From Pararge aegeria (taxonomy: Eukaryota; Arthropoda; Insecta; Lepidoptera; Nymphalidae): a DNA stretch of 64,000 nt. The stretch lies in assembly GCF_905163445.1 (NCBI RefSeq), contig NC_053204.1, forward strand, positions 2,487,501 to 2,551,500, written 5' to 3'. How positions within the stretch are numbered: the stretch's first letter is position 1; each line of letters begins with the position of its first letter. The position numbers were made by a program, and so were the translations under genes. Shown here in pieces: positions 11,390 to 21,660 of the stretch. The notes below the pieces were generated by a model. It saw only the letters and a list, made by a program, of their open reading frames with translations, was not told where the DNA came from and made no database searches.

Positions 11390-12145
11390 AATATCCCTAC
11401 ATACACGAAGATCCCCACCAAATTTGGAGTCTGTAGAAGTCACAGGTTAGAAATAAAAATTTTAGATTTTAACACCCACCCCCGCAATTCCTGTCGGAAG
11501 TAGACTTTATTGAAATCCATTTTGAGATGTTCTTTATGTGAATAATAAAAGATTCGTACCATATTTAGAATTTTTAGAAGCTATATTTCGAAATTGAAAT
11601 TTTTTATTGTTAACACCCACCCCCGCGAACCTTATTGGAGGTGATTCATTGTAAAATCCGCTCGAAGATCATTTTTATATTACATATAGAACACTCTCAC
11701 TAAATTTGGAGTCTATAGGAGCTATCGCTTGGAAATTGAAATTTTTCATTGTTAACGCCCCCGCAATCTTCTTTGGGGTGGGATATCGTAAAATTTGTTC
11801 ATAAATCATTTTTACATCACTTATAGAAAATTCCTACAAAATTTGGAGCTTGTAGGAGCTTTAGCTGGAAAATTAAAAATATTAATTGTTAATACCCACC
11901 CCCGCAACCCCCTGTGGGGTGAGCTATCGTAAAATTCGTTAATAGCCTATTTCTACACCTCTTACAGAAGATTCCTACCAAATTTGAAGTCTATAGGAGC
12001 TATAGTTTAAAAACGGGAATTGTTCATTGTTAACGCCCCCGCAATCCCCTTTGGGGAATGAATTTCTTAAAATCTATTCATAGCTGACCTCTACATAGCA
12101 AAAGTAATATTCCTACCAAGTTTCTAAGTCTTATGGTTCCCGAGA
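11390..12145 (+). repeat. Degenerate tandem repeat, period about 140 bp, five copies or so
   Basis: The phrase TTAACACCCACCCCCGCAA or TTAACGCCCCCGCAATC recurs with starts near 11,469, 11,611, 11,754, 11,890 and 12,031. Spacings are about 142, 143, 136 and 141. Within each copy the order is conserved: C-rich head, a TATCGTAAAATTC-like segment, an ATTCCTACCAAATTTGGAGT-like segment, then TCTATAGGAGCTATAG-like, then AAATTGAAATTTTTCATTGT-like. A partial copy precedes at about 11,415 and a decayed one follows. Copies are only moderately similar, so the array is old. No gene is seen. Confidence 0.75.
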
Positions 12146-12149
12146 TTTC

Positions 12150-13535
12150 GTGGTGAGTGACTATATAGATGGGAATTCTTCGATTATCATCGAAATTTTT
12201 AACTTTTTATCGGGCTTTTTTAAAATTTTCTTACATACAAAACTTTCTCCGGACAATTCTGAAGATAAAAAAAAAGCCCAATTGGTCCAGCCGTTCTCCA
12301 CTACCGTGAGTAGATTCTTAGCTCAATGTAAAAAACCATAATCCGTTTAATACACTCTGTTGAAATCCATGAAAACAAAAGAATCAAGAGAAAATGCAAA
12401 AAATCTTTTGTTTTTATTAGCGGGATAAATGTTCATAAAAGTAAAACAGCAATAAAAAAATGAAGGAATGTTGGAATTCAAAAAATAGATAGCTATAAAC
12501 CATCTAGGAAAAATTTCGCATCGAATGGTGGTAGTTTCATGTCGATACGATCAGTGGTTTAGGCGTGATTGAGCCTCAAACGAAGACCATTTTCATTATA
12601 TATATATAGAAGAAGAAGATGTACGCATCAAAAGTGCAATTGTGCCAATTTGAATAAAGAAATATTTGACATCGACTTTGACAAGTATGATCTATTTTAT
12701 TCCGATGTTCAAGCGTTCTACACTCGAAAACGAGTCCTCGTTTTTTTGGATTTATTTATTTTATTACACTTCATTGTGCACCAAAATATAATACAAAGTT
12801 TTACTAGAATAACATAAGAAATATTAGGCAACGCTCGATTGCGAATCAAATCTTGTACTAAGGTTACAGTTAAATTTCACGGTCGCCAGTTATATAATAG
12901 ACACATAATGTCTGTCTGTCTAACAGCTAGAGGTCAAGTAAAAATATAGTTTTAGTTTGAAGTAACATTCCAATGGATAGCGATATAAACCCTGAACCAA
13001 GAACGTGCAGAAACCGTAAACCACTCCACTTTAGTAATGTATCTCGAACAGATGGTTAGTCACTCTATTCCATTTAGCAGTTGACAGTAATTAGTTGGCC
13101 TCTAGTGTTCTAAACGTTTACCATAAAATGGGGAAAATCGGAAAAGTTTGTGAGCTAGCAACATTCGCGGCTGTGAAGTGCGATGCGTGCGGGGTGGGAC
13201 TGTTTTTGGATACAATGCACTGCATGCAATAATGGTTGTATGAGGGTTCTGTGTGCTCTTAATTCTTTGGATAATTATAAAAAATATTGTAGCACCGCTG
13301 CACGAAGCATGGCATCTATATAACATTCATTGTCATCATTCAACGCGATCTTGGACAGCAATGTGTTGTCGTCCATGGATATCGTGCGTTATCTGTGGTC
13401 ACATGGGTGGCATTGGATTAGTGGTACGACGGCTGTTGAAATGGCGGCAACGCGGTACCTTTTTCCCATCAGTGCCCATGCGAAAAAGATGTAAGCGTAT
13501 TGTGAAAAATATCAGCATCGGTCAATATATTAAAT
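12150..13535. other. No gene recognised
   Basis: AT-rich sequence without recognisable domains. Short frames at 12,150, 12,569 and 13,253 are unsupported. GGTTCCCGAGATTTCGTGGT just left of the region resembles a decayed transposon phrase. Confidence 0.35.
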
Positions 13536-13536
13536 A

Positions 13537-13598
13537 TACAGAAATCTTTCAGTTACAGTCTATACTTATAATAAAACTGTAACTGGAAGATTTCTGTA
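13537..13598. repeat. Near-perfect 23-bp inverted repeat (hairpin)
   Basis: The left arm 13,537-13,559 (TACAGAAATC...TTACAGT) and right arm 13,576-13,598 are reverse complements at 22 of 23 positions, separated by a 16-base AT-rich loop. The right arm directly abuts the SINE at 13,601. It could be the terminus of another element or a relic of the insertion site. Confidence 0.8.
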
Positions 13599-13600
13599 CG

Positions 13601-13858
13601 GCCGATTGGCGCAGTTTGCAGCGACCCTGCTCTCTGAGTCCAAGGTCGTGGGTTCGATTCCCACAACTGGAAAATGTTTGTGTGATGAACATGAATGTTT
13701 TTCAGTGTCTGGGTGTTTATATGTATATCATAAGTATTTATGTATTATATTCATAAAAATATTCAACAGCTATCTTAGTACCCATAACACAAGCTACGCT
13801 TAGTTTGGGGCTAGGTGGCGATGTGTGTATTGTCGTAGTATATATATATAGTATATAT
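13601..13858 (+). mobile_element. tRNA-derived SINE (family 1), plus strand
   Basis: The head is GCCGATTGGCGCAGTTTGCA, with B-box GGTTCGATTCCCAC at about 13,650. The body then follows through AACATGAATGTTTTTCAGTG and TAACACAAGCTACGCTTAG to a GGTGGCGATGTGTGTATTGT end and TA-rich tail. It is a complete-looking copy, in the same layout as 17,562. Confidence 0.8.
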
Positions 13859-13929
13859 ATTTAATATATTTTGAAAATTTTGACCGGGGGGTGCTTTATA
13901 ATCGATACTGAGTCCAAAACAGATTTTTA

Positions 13930-14270
13930 TTTAATTTTTGTCTGTCTGTCTGTCCGGGCATCACGTGAAAACTACTGAACGGATTGAAATAAAATTTGGT
14001 ACAGTGGTAGCTGATATCCCGGGTCAATATATAGGATACTTTTATCCCGATGAACAATAAGTTTCCTCCGGGATATGGGATGAAATTTTTATCAATTTTA
14101 CTTCATATCTCCGTTAAATTTAAGTCAATTTTATTAATTATTTTTTTATTTGGCAGTGTATACTCAAGCATGTATTGTCAAATTTTAATGAAGATCTGGT
14201 GAATATTGTCGGAGATCAAGGACATAATTCTTGACAGATAACAGCAAGTCGCAAGGCATATGATCTATAA
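13930..14270 (+). repeat. Helitron-type relic
   Basis: Phrases such as TGAAAACTACTGAACGGATT, AAATAAAATTTGGTACAG and AGGATACTTTTATCCCG are those of lepidopteran Helitron-type repeats. A clean CTAG end is not preserved. Confidence 0.45.
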
Positions 14271-14291
14271 CGATCGAATGCATGCATATCA

Positions 14292-14870
14292 TCCTAGTAA
14301 TATTATAAATGCGAAAGTTTGTGAGGATAGATGCATGGATGGATGTATGTATGGATATTTGTTACGCATTAACACCACAACCAATGAACCGATTTGGCTG
14401 AAATTTGGCAGAGACACCTACAATATAGTCTGGAATAGCTCATAGGCTTCTTTTTATCCCGGAAAAGCAAACAGCTTCTACAGGATAACATCACTATTTT
14501 TTCCGCATTTGTATTTCAAAATCGGCGCAGCGGAGTTTTAGATGGACGTGGTTTTTTGGACAGGCATAGTTGAAATATTATGCTTTTAAATTTTATTATG
14601 TTTTTTTTCGATTTGTAGTAATCACGCTACTATCATTAATCAGTAGTGTTATGTTGCAAAAACTGCAAAAATATCCTTTTTGAGAGATTCTGTCTGATCC
14701 GTGCGATGCGTGAACGGTAAAAGTTACGCCAAACGACGGAAGTATGTAGTAAGTATATCGGAATTGTCGGAATTTTTGTTTCTTTAAAGTTCTATAAAAC
14801 AGTCCGCGACAACACACGACTATTTTTTGAAGTCTACTCATTCGCGGACGAAGACGCGCGGGTTCGCTAG
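14292..14870 (+). mobile_element. Non-autonomous Helitron-type element, second family member (579 bp)
   Basis: It starts A|TCCTAGTAATATTATAAATG (then CGAAAG...) and ends GACGAAGACGCGCGGGTTCG followed by CTAG|T. The A/T flanks and TC...CTAG ends agree with the Helitron rule. The body differs from the 9,707 element in its middle, with only the outer regions alike. No protein is encoded. Confidence 0.65.
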
Positions 14871-14883
14871 TTTTATTATAAGT

Positions 14884-14975
14884 ATAGATAATGCAGGTTA
14901 GAGGTGCTGGGATTCGAACTCGGCCCCACGAGAGTGAAGCCGAAGTCTTACACTGGGCTATCATCTCTTCCACTA
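14884..14975 (-). mobile_element. tRNA-derived SINE (family 2) head, minus strand
   Basis: On the minus strand, GATGATAGCCCAGTGTAAGA (A-box region) is followed by GGCCGAGTTCGAATCCCAGC (B-box region) and ACCTCTAACC. The same tRNA-like head occurs at about 16,150-16,215. Only the head is retained here. Confidence 0.65.
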
Positions 14976-15670
14976 TTTATCATAGCTTTTCAGAACTCGA
15001 ATACAGCTTGAGAACTCAGTAAGGAAATACTGACAACCTTGCGCAATCGTAGTGCTGACCCGACACACCGTCACCGGCACAAACACGTACGTAAAAAAGC
15101 GATTCAATTACAAAACTCAGCGATATTATTTGTCGACGCCTTTAGAATCGCTTAAAGTTAGTGACCGCTCTAATAAAGCGTGTGTTTTTTTTTTATTTTA
15201 TTTATTAAGAATATTGTTAAGGGTACAGAATTGACGATAAACTGTGTCGCAATAATTAACGCCCACCTCCAACAATAAATGTATAGTACCAATAAAACAA
15301 AAGTAGAACATAGTAAATGCCAATAAAAATAGAATTAGAGTCAATTAAATAAAGATAAATAAAAACAATGATTAAGTTTCAAATACAAAAAAAAAATCAA
15401 ACAATCAAAACAGAGTGTGTGGAAAGAATACCAGTTGTATAGGTATTTATAAGTAAGGCCAATACCCTGCAATGGAAATAAATAAATTATATATTAGTAC
15501 AGAAAAAATTTGGAAAATCCAAAAGTGCACACCTCATAGCGGTCATTCACATTTAAAAAAAAATCCTAAAACAGAAACTCAAGCTTTTTAAAATGAAATA
15601 ACAAATAAAATTAATATCTTTGCGTTATTGAGTAACAACCATCCACACTTTCATATTTATAATATATCTA
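14976..15670. other. AT-rich sequence, no gene
   Basis: A/T-rich with poly(A)/poly(T) tracts. A short phrase GGAAAATCCAAAAGTGCACA at about 15,511 is shared with 8,629. Nothing coding is recognised. Confidence 0.35.
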
Positions 15671-15810
15671 CTAGCTGTTGCCCGCGACTTTATGTCGGGA
15701 TAAAAAGTATCCTATATTACTTCTAACACTTCCAAGAATATGTGTACAAAGTTTCATGAGGATCGGTTAAGTAGTTTTTGCGTGAAAGCGTAACAAACAA
15801 ACTAGGATAG
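15671..15810 (-). mobile_element. Helitron-type element, 3' fragment, minus strand
   Basis: It begins A|CTAGCTGTTGCCCGCGACTT on the plus strand, the reverse of the usual 3' end, and runs into TCCTATATTACTTCTAACAC and TGTGTACAAAGTTTCATGAG, matching the 9,707 element in reverse. The interior between these is deleted and the 5' end stops at a GGATA pentamer run (15,804-15,822). Confidence 0.65.
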
Positions 15811-15959
15811 GATAGGATAGGACCGAATAATAATTACAAACTAAAATTAATATTTACAATAGGTACCCTGTACCTACTTCTAATTTTTGTTTTACAAAAT
15901 TAATTTAATTCAAGTAGGCCTAATATAAGCACTTTCAAATATATATACGAAGTTCATCT

Positions 15960-16225
15960 CATCACATAAAGCCATTACCGGCTCGCAATAGAGCCGCTCC
16001 TCCCACAATGAGAAGGAGTTAAGGCCGTCCACCACGCTGGCCATTATGAAGAACTCGAAGGTATGCAGGTTTCCCCGCGATGTTTTCCTTCACCGTTGAA
16101 GCAAGTGATATTTGAATAACTTAAAACGCACATAACTTAGAAAATATTAGAGGTGCTGGGATTCGAACTCGGCCCCCTGAAAGTGAAGTCGAGCTCCTAC
16201 CCAACGCGCTAGAACTAGTTCACTT
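15960..16225 (-). mobile_element. tRNA-derived SINE (family 2), nearly complete, minus strand
   Basis: The minus strand carries the tRNA-like head at 16,150-16,215 (GGCCGAGTTCGAATCCCAGC and ACCTCTAATA). Its body contains GTGAAGGAAAACATCGCGGG, GAAACCTGCATACC, GTGGTGGACGGCCTTAACTC and GAGGAGCGGCTCTATTGCGA. I recognise this as a widespread lepidopteran SINE type. It explains the B-box signal without a tRNA gene. Confidence 0.7.
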
Positions 16226-17160
16226 CCATTTGGAATAATACCTACATAAAAAAAAAACATGTGTGTACTTACTTATGTACACGCGTTAAAAGCAATGCTT
16301 CTTTGATTTTTTTTCAATCATTTTATCTTTCGCCTTATTCTACGTTTGTAGAAAAAACTACACTAAAAATAGAAAAAAACATATATGTATTTAATGCATT
16401 GAAAGTTTTATTATAACGCAATATCTAGTTATCACATTATCGGACCACCAAGTTTCACTGAACATTAAAATTTGTGATTTTCGTACAATTGAATCACCGG
16501 AATGAGGCCGCTTTGACCATTGAAAGTGTACACTGTTAAACCTTATAGCTAACTTCAGAGTGTCGGTTTTTCGTGACGGCGTGCGCGCGCGCATCGTGTA
16601 AAGTCACTCTCATAATTTTTCCCTAACGCGTCAAAAGAAGAATAACTACGGCCGAAGCTTCAAAGGGGAATTCAGTTCACAATTCCGAAATTACCCTCGC
16701 CCGACGTCAAATCCGTCCGAGTTTTTAACGTCCAACAAATAAGACCACAGCGACAAAACTTTTTTGTAAAGTCTGTAAAAAAATAGTGGTTAAAATAAAC
16801 AAAATCCCTACCTAACGATAGTATTATCTAACATTTATTAAAAACATGACAATAATAAATACATTATTACGAAACACATAAAATTATTAGCCTAATCACT
16901 TTTTGATAGCACCGAGTGGGGTCAGTTATTAGAAAAACTTGTTTGACCAATTAATTATGTCGCGGAGAATTCTGGAACGTTCTCGAATTATCTTAAGATC
17001 ACGAAAGTGGTGGGACTGTGACACCTTTGGTTTCGAGGAATATTGGCAAGCCACAATCAGTTTGAGTCTTGAGGCCTTGCAATTAGATTTATTGAAGAAC
17101 AATCCATACGGCAGGTAAGGGGATTTGCCACAGATTTAGGAACGTACAGAATCCAATTCA
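16226..17160. other. No gene recognised
   Basis: Mixed AT-rich sequence. The 67-codon minus frame at 16,391-16,594 has no recognisable motif. I see no element ends. Confidence 0.35.
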
Positions 17161-17174
17161 GCCGTTATTGCATA

Positions 17175-17270
17175 CAATAACGGCTGGTAGGTAACAGGTT
17201 AGCCCGCTACCATCTTAGACCGCATAATCACGTCACACCATATAAGATTGCAGTCAAGGGCTAACTTGTA
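17175..17270 (-). repeat. Dispersed unclassified repeat, inverted copy of the 4,838 family
   Basis: Its reverse complement contains CAAGTTAGCCCTTGACTGCA and GATGGTAGCGGGCTAACCTG, matching in order the 4,860-4,935 copy. Confidence 0.55.
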
Positions 17271-17561
17271 GTGGAATAAAAAATAAGGCATCCCATTAAG
17301 GCTATTCCTAGGGTACGTAAAAACGGGCATAACTTACGTCATAGAATAAGTAATAGTACTGGCGTGCAGTAACAATGTATGTCACGTAGAATTAAGCCCG
17401 TAAATCCGTGAGCACAATGCTCACAGTATGAGTCTGGAGTCCTTTGATATTATATCTGAGAACCAAGGCCGTAGCCAGAGATCTACACATCCTTTTTTTT
17501 ATTTATCAGTCAGAATATACATATAATATTGTAAGTTTATTGTATATATATGATAATTGTC

Positions 17562-17830
17562 GGCCAATTGGCGCAGTGGGCAGCGACCCTGCTTTCTGAG
17601 CCAAGGCCGTGGGTTCGATTCCCACAACTGGACAATGTTTGTGTTATGAACATGAATGTTTTTCAGTGTCTGGGTGTTTATCTATATATTATAAGTATTT
17701 ATGTATATTATTCATATAATTATTCATCAGTCATCTTAGTACCCATAACACAAGCTTTGCTCACTTTGGGCCTAGATGGCGATGTGTGTGTTGTCGTAGT
17801 ATATTTATATTTATTAATTTATATATATAT
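17562..17830 (+). mobile_element. tRNA-derived SINE (family 1), plus strand
   Basis: The head is GGCCAATTGGCGCAGTGGGC, with B-box GGTTCGATTCCCAC at about 17,610 and the same body and tail order as at 13,601 and 2,363 (minus). The 137-codon frame across it is incidental. Confidence 0.8.
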
Positions 17831-17879
17831 TTATTATTTATTTATATATGCATGCAATATTATTTTTGAACTGTGTTTA

Positions 17880-17985
17880 ACGCCTTTGTTTGCCTGGAAG
17901 AGATCGCTATGTAGCGATAAGGCCGCCAAATTGTATACTATAATTATACAAATGTTCCACTAGATTTAGTGTGTGTGTGTGTGTG
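17880..17985 (+). mobile_element. LINE 3' end fragment (CR1/L2-like group)
   Basis: CGCCTTTGTTTGCCTGGAAG, AGATCGCTATGTAGCGATAA and GGCCGCCAAATTGTATA mirror the 3' UTR of the 51,462 LINE and the 4,437 fragment. A GT microsatellite follows at about 17,972. Confidence 0.55.
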
Positions 17986-18239
17986 TGCGTTTATATTATA
18001 GATACTCGTACGTACTACAGGATGGCTAGGGATGTCATATATTTGATAGAATGAACTCTTCTCTGAATGAAAGTTTGACGGTAGTGTAATAAAATGTTTC
18101 GAATCACAAATATAGTAAGCGAACCAATGAGTTTTAATCTATGAGCGATGTATGTGTATGAGAGTGGCATATCGTAGTATATTTGGAGTCCCCGTGTTAA
18201 ATAATAATAGCTTGAGTAGTCAATCAGAAGTTTCGAGTT

Positions 18240-18445
18240 GCTTAATTTGCTCTTCACTTTTGATCTAAATAAGCGGGAGCCCACTGCTTTGCGCATAAAT
18301 ACTTTTCCATTGTTCGTCCAACAAAATTTGTACTTATTTGACTTAGTGAGCTGCCTGCCTAAGTAAGAAAGCCTTTTTGCAGTGCTTGTCAAATGTTCTG
18401 CGATATAAGCCGGTCGTGAAGTATGTTCAGTTTTGCCAGTGATAT
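18240..18445 (-). pseudogene. LINE ORF1 C-terminal domain (FP-like), remnant
   Basis: The minus strand encodes YIAEHLTSTAKRLSYLGRQL and then KYKFCWTNNGKVFMRK. This is the C-terminal domain of insect LINE ORF1 proteins, related to the baculoviral FP25K fold. The frame extends into unrelated sequence below 18,240. The missing N-terminal part of the same ORF1 lies at 18,790-19,443, separated from this piece by a LINE 3' end. The product would have been an RNA-binding partner of a LINE reverse transcriptase; this copy is broken and non-functional. Confidence 0.6.
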
Positions 18446-18462
18446 GAAACGAGTTAAGTTTA

Positions 18463-18788
18463 AATTCAAATTCAAATTCAAAATTTCTTTATTCATGTAG
18501 GCCTATCACAGGCACTTATGAAGCGTTCATACATATTTGTTTACATAATTGTAACGGGATGGTGATAACTTCGTTCGCCAACTTAAATCTAAAGCTACGA
18601 GGGTTCCAAACGCGCCCTGGTCTAAGAAGAGCCCACAACAAACTTAGCCGGGTAAATTTATTTTTTGTTATCACCATCTTCCAGTAAAATTAAATTAAGC
18701 TATGAAGCTAGAGCAATTCACACCCAAGCTTTTTTATCGTTTAAATAATCCTTAATGTTATAATAGGATTTTTGATTTACTGTTGGGA
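18463..18788 (-). mobile_element. Family A LINE 3' end inserted into an ORF1 relic
   Basis: On the minus strand the final codons of ORF2 (SYYNIKDYLNDKKAWV then stop) are followed by the 3' UTR (AAGTTTGTTGTGGGCTCTTC, AGACCAGGGCGCGTTTGGAA, CCCTCGTAGCTTTA), AATAAAG and an AATTTG-type tail (tandem TTTGAATTTGAATTTG). It is a heavily 5'-truncated insertion. Copies of the same 3' region sit at 5,654, 10,504 (+) and 22,470. Confidence 0.65.
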
Positions 18789-18789
18789 T

Positions 18790-19443
18790 TCCGCTGGTTA
18801 TATATTCTAGCCGCTCTGATAATTTCCTCCTTTGTATAGTGGTTTGCAAGCTCCACGATAATTGTAGGGTTCGGGTTTTGTTTGCTTGAAGACGATAAAC
18901 GTGCCGTATATCCGTACTATTAATGTTACTGAAAGCACCTTAGTCAAATTAAGTAGGTAATCACGTAAAAGAGTCTTCGATTCAGTATCACAACGACATT
19001 GTATATGTAAGGAACATTACAGATCTCGAAGTACGAGTTTTTTGAGTTTCTGGTAAGGTCCTCAATTTTTTCTTCAAGAATGCGTATATTGCGGCGATTA
19101 ATAGAACACTCCTTTTCTAACGTAGTAATTTTTATTGACATGTCCTCATACTGGGCCGAGACAAATTCAAGAGACTTTTCAATCTCCTGATTCGAAAGTT
19201 GAATTTCTTTAAGGGACTTTTCTATATCAGCGAACTTCATATTTATAACTGATTTTAAACTGTTCAGGGCTTGCATAAATTCATTTCTAAAAGCCAGAAA
19301 TTCGTTGCCGTTGTACTTGAGTTCGTACGCGGACGTTTAGGTCTTGATGACGCCAGGGGCCGGTCTCTGTCTACAGTAACATCAGTCTCTGAGCTACATT
19401 TGTTGTCCGGTGTCAAACGATTTATTACGTTCGTCGGGTTCAT
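18790..19443 (-). pseudogene. LINE ORF1 N-terminal and coiled-coil part, frameshifted
   Basis: From a possible start at 19,443 (MNPTNVINRLTPDNKC) the minus strand reads a charged N-terminus (SSRPKRPRTNSS). It loses frame near 19,305-19,315 and continues in another frame as a coiled coil (MKFADIEKSLKEIQLSNQEI, then YEDMSIKITTLEKECSINRR and RILEEKIEDL). It then reads EICNVP, DIRHVYRLQANKT and, after another frame change, IIVELANHYTKEEIIRAARI. This order (basic N-terminus, coiled coil, RRM-like region) is that of insect LINE ORF1 proteins, which bind the element RNA. At least three frame breaks make it a pseudogene. It is cut by the LINE 3' end at 18,463-18,788. Confidence 0.6.
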
Positions 19444-19555
19444 TGCGTAAGAGAGATAGATTTTACCTTCACAAATCGCGCGGTGTAGGTATAAATGACG
19501 GCCCGCGACGCAAAACACGACCGCTCGGCGTCGCAGCTCGGACGGAAGGGAATAT

Positions 19556-19695
19556 ATATGTATATTATAAGTATTTATGTGTATTATTCATAAAAATATT
19601 CATCAGTCATCTTAGTACACATAACAGAAGCTATCCTTAATTTGGTGCTAGATGGCGATGTGTGTATTATCGCAGTATATTTATTTATTTATTTG
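19556..19695 (+). mobile_element. SINE family 1, 3' part only
   Basis: TATAAGTATTTATGTGTATT, CATCAGTCATCTTAGTACAC, TAGATGGCGATGTGTGTATT and ATCGCAGTATATTTATTTAT match the body and tail of the copies at 13,601 and 17,562. The tRNA-like head is missing. Confidence 0.65.
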
Positions 19696-19960
19696 ACATT
19701 ATGACAACTGACAGATGACATTTGACAGTGCTCGATATTTTTCCGTTGCTGGATATGAATACGAGTCAATGATTTTCGAGTCGGTTACGACTTTTGAACG
19801 TTAAGAACGGTTCCCAGTGCGAAGACATTATTAATTATTAAATATTTCTCGGGTAACTTTAGTGCAGTTTTATGGTCTTTTCTGCCTCTCCTTTACGCCC
19901 TGACTACGCAGCCAAATAACTTGATATTTGGCATAGATTTAGTTAAAAGGATGCAGAGTA
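19696..19960. other. No gene recognised
   Basis: A decayed Helitron-type phrase (CTTGATATTTGGCATAGATT, CAGAGTAACTT) lies at about 19,919-19,952. Nothing else is recognised. Confidence 0.3.
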
Positions 19961-19964
19961 ACTT

Positions 19965-20167
19965 ATTTTTATTTTATTTCATTTTATCTTTAATTGGAAA
20001 ACCAACAGTTGTAGATACTAAATAGTTAACAAATTGGTTGACTTAAAACTAATAACAGGTTTTCACAGATAAGTCTTATATAAACAAAGGTACCTGATAG
20101 AACCCTGCAAAAACGCAGCAAACTATGACCAAGTGTTAAGTTTACCTAGCATGCAACAGTTTATCTT
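19965..20167 (-). mobile_element. Probable 3' UTR of the family B LINE
   Basis: Sequence directly downstream (minus strand) of the RT remnant, AT-rich, ending in poly(AT)-type sequence near 19,965. Boundaries are inferred from position only. Confidence 0.35.
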
Positions 20168-20745
20168 CTAAGTTGCGAGTACACTGTTCATATTACCATA
20201 AAATAAGTCAATTTCGGGGTCATTGTAAACAGAATTAAGAAGGCGAGAGACACAGATTATAAAGTAATTAAATCTATTCTTAGTTTTAGTTAAGGGTACG
20301 TGCAGAATCTTTTTATGCCTAGGTAATCGCGAGGGTACAAATAAATCTAACTTAGTAAGTCATTCCGGACTATCTATTGACCCTCTATCAATGTTAAGTA
20401 AGAGACAAACATCGGCAATGTTTCTACGTGTATTAAGGGGTACAAGGTGTAAATCCGAACATGATATTTCGTAGGAAGTTTTAGGAAGTTGAAATTTGTG
20501 CTTAAGGAATCTGATAAATTTCTTTTGATTACTTTCTATTTTATTGATATAAATGTGATACGCAGGTTTCCATATTTGGCAAGCATACTTTAGTAGACTA
20601 CGGACCAGTGAACAGTAGAGGATTTTGATGGTTTTCATTTTTCTGAATGGTTTACTAACACGTATAATAAAACCTAAAGCTATAAATGCTTTGGTCACAA
20701 TATAATCTATATGATAATCAAAAATTAGTTTAGTGTCGCGGTACC
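20168..20745 (-). pseudogene. LINE reverse transcriptase C-terminal remnant (family B)
   Basis: The minus strand encodes ALGFIIRVSKPFRKMKTIKI, LYCSLVRSLLKYACQIWKP, INKIESNQKKFIRFLKHK and LNTRRNIADVCLLLNI, the post-catalytic (thumb/connection) region of non-LTR reverse transcriptases. An in-frame TGA follows SIDSPE at about 20,360. Homologous sequence continues after it (LTKLDLFVPSRLPRHKKIL) to a stop near 20,168. Upstream, DTKLIFDYHID before the first ATG also belongs to the protein, so the frame start at 20,698 is not a true start. The catalytic YADD region is absent. A short inverted copy of its end lies at 22,165-22,270. Confidence 0.7.
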
Positions 20746-20929
20746 CCGAGATCCCTTATAATATCAGTTCTGTTAAGGGTTTATGTTTTAAAGTGTAGTC
20801 ATAGAATAAAGGTTCCTTATACTTTATACTTTATTTTTGTCACAAGAAAACAAATGGTTCCCACGAGATTTGTAGAAAAACGTAATAAACGCGGTAGAAC
20901 GACGCTGGCTACAGGTAGTAATATTGTCT

Positions 20930-21279
20930 TATACATATATATATAAAACTAAAGAGTTTTTTGATTACCTGAACGCGATGATCTCAGGAACTACTGGACT
21001 GATTTGAAAAAATATTTCAGTGTTGGATAGCCCATTTATCGAGGAAGGCTATAGGCTATATATTATCACGCTAAGACCTACTTCCAACAATAAATAGGAC
21101 CAATAAATAATGTTTTTAAATCGAGAGCTTGTTTTCTTTTTGAGAGTTTCCGCTGCGCTGCGTAAACGGTTTTAGTTTCCATAAAATTATGCAGGACAAA
21201 GTTGTTTCCCTTTAAAAGTTCTTAATAAAAGTCCGCGACAGCATATAATATCTATCGAAGTCGCGAGGGACAGCTAGGA
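20930..21279 (+). mobile_element. Helitron-type element, degraded
   Basis: A TATATATAAAACTAAAGAGT-like start is followed by GAACTACTGGACTGATTTGA and GCTATAGGCTATATATTATC, and ends GAAGTCGCGAGGGACAGCTAG. The CTAG end is preserved, but the base after it is G and not T, so the 3' flank does not fit perfectly. No protein is encoded. Confidence 0.5.
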
Positions 21280-21298
21280 ATTACTTTAATAACAATAA

Positions 21299-21377
21299 TT
21301 GTGTGTGTGTGTGTGTGCGCTTGTGTGTGTGAGTGAGTGTGTGTGTGAGTGTGTGGGTGTGTTTGTGTGTGTGTGAA
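21299..21377. repeat. (GT)n microsatellite, interrupted
   Basis: GT dinucleotides with GA, GC and GG interruptions over about 79 bases. Confidence 0.9.
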
Positions 21378-21660
21378 TAGAATAGAATAAATTTTATTGC
21401 TTCAACTTGGTAATTTTTTGTTGTTGTTGTAAGTATGTATATAGTTCCAACAGTTTTCCACTTTCTGGCGTGAAATTTTCTTAAATATTAAGAGTTTATA
21501 TTACAAATTACTATAAACACTTAACATTTTAAACTTTAGAAACTAACTAAGAAACGTCACAAAAATATTTGTAAATATTATACCTTACTTATTAACGAAA
21601 TTCTTAACCTATTTTTAAAAATATTTCCGTCTAAATTTTTTACCATGAGTGGTAAATGGT
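21378..21660 (-). repeat. Probable LINE 3' end with ATTCT-type tail, minus strand
   Basis: GAATAGAATAGAATAAATTT at the left edge reads on the minus strand as AAATTTATTCTATTCTATTC, an AT-rich end with a pentamer tail as in LINE 3' ends. The adjoining sequence is not otherwise recognised. Confidence 0.4.

Noticed and set aside
13601..13670. tRNA gene at the GGTTCGATTCCCAC B-box (also 2,550, 14,905, 16,160, 17,610)
   Set aside because: No cloverleaf with paired acceptor stem is apparent, and each hit is followed by the same long non-tRNA body, so these are SINE heads.
15804..15822. Insect telomeric repeat (TTAGG)n
   Set aside because: The pentamer is GGATA, only a few copies long, so it is not telomeric.
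18015..18392. Baculovirus FP25K gene captured from a virus
   Set aside because: The resemblance is to the shared FP-like domain found in insect LINE ORF1 proteins; neighbouring coiled-coil and RRM-like words and LINE 3' ends support a LINE origin.
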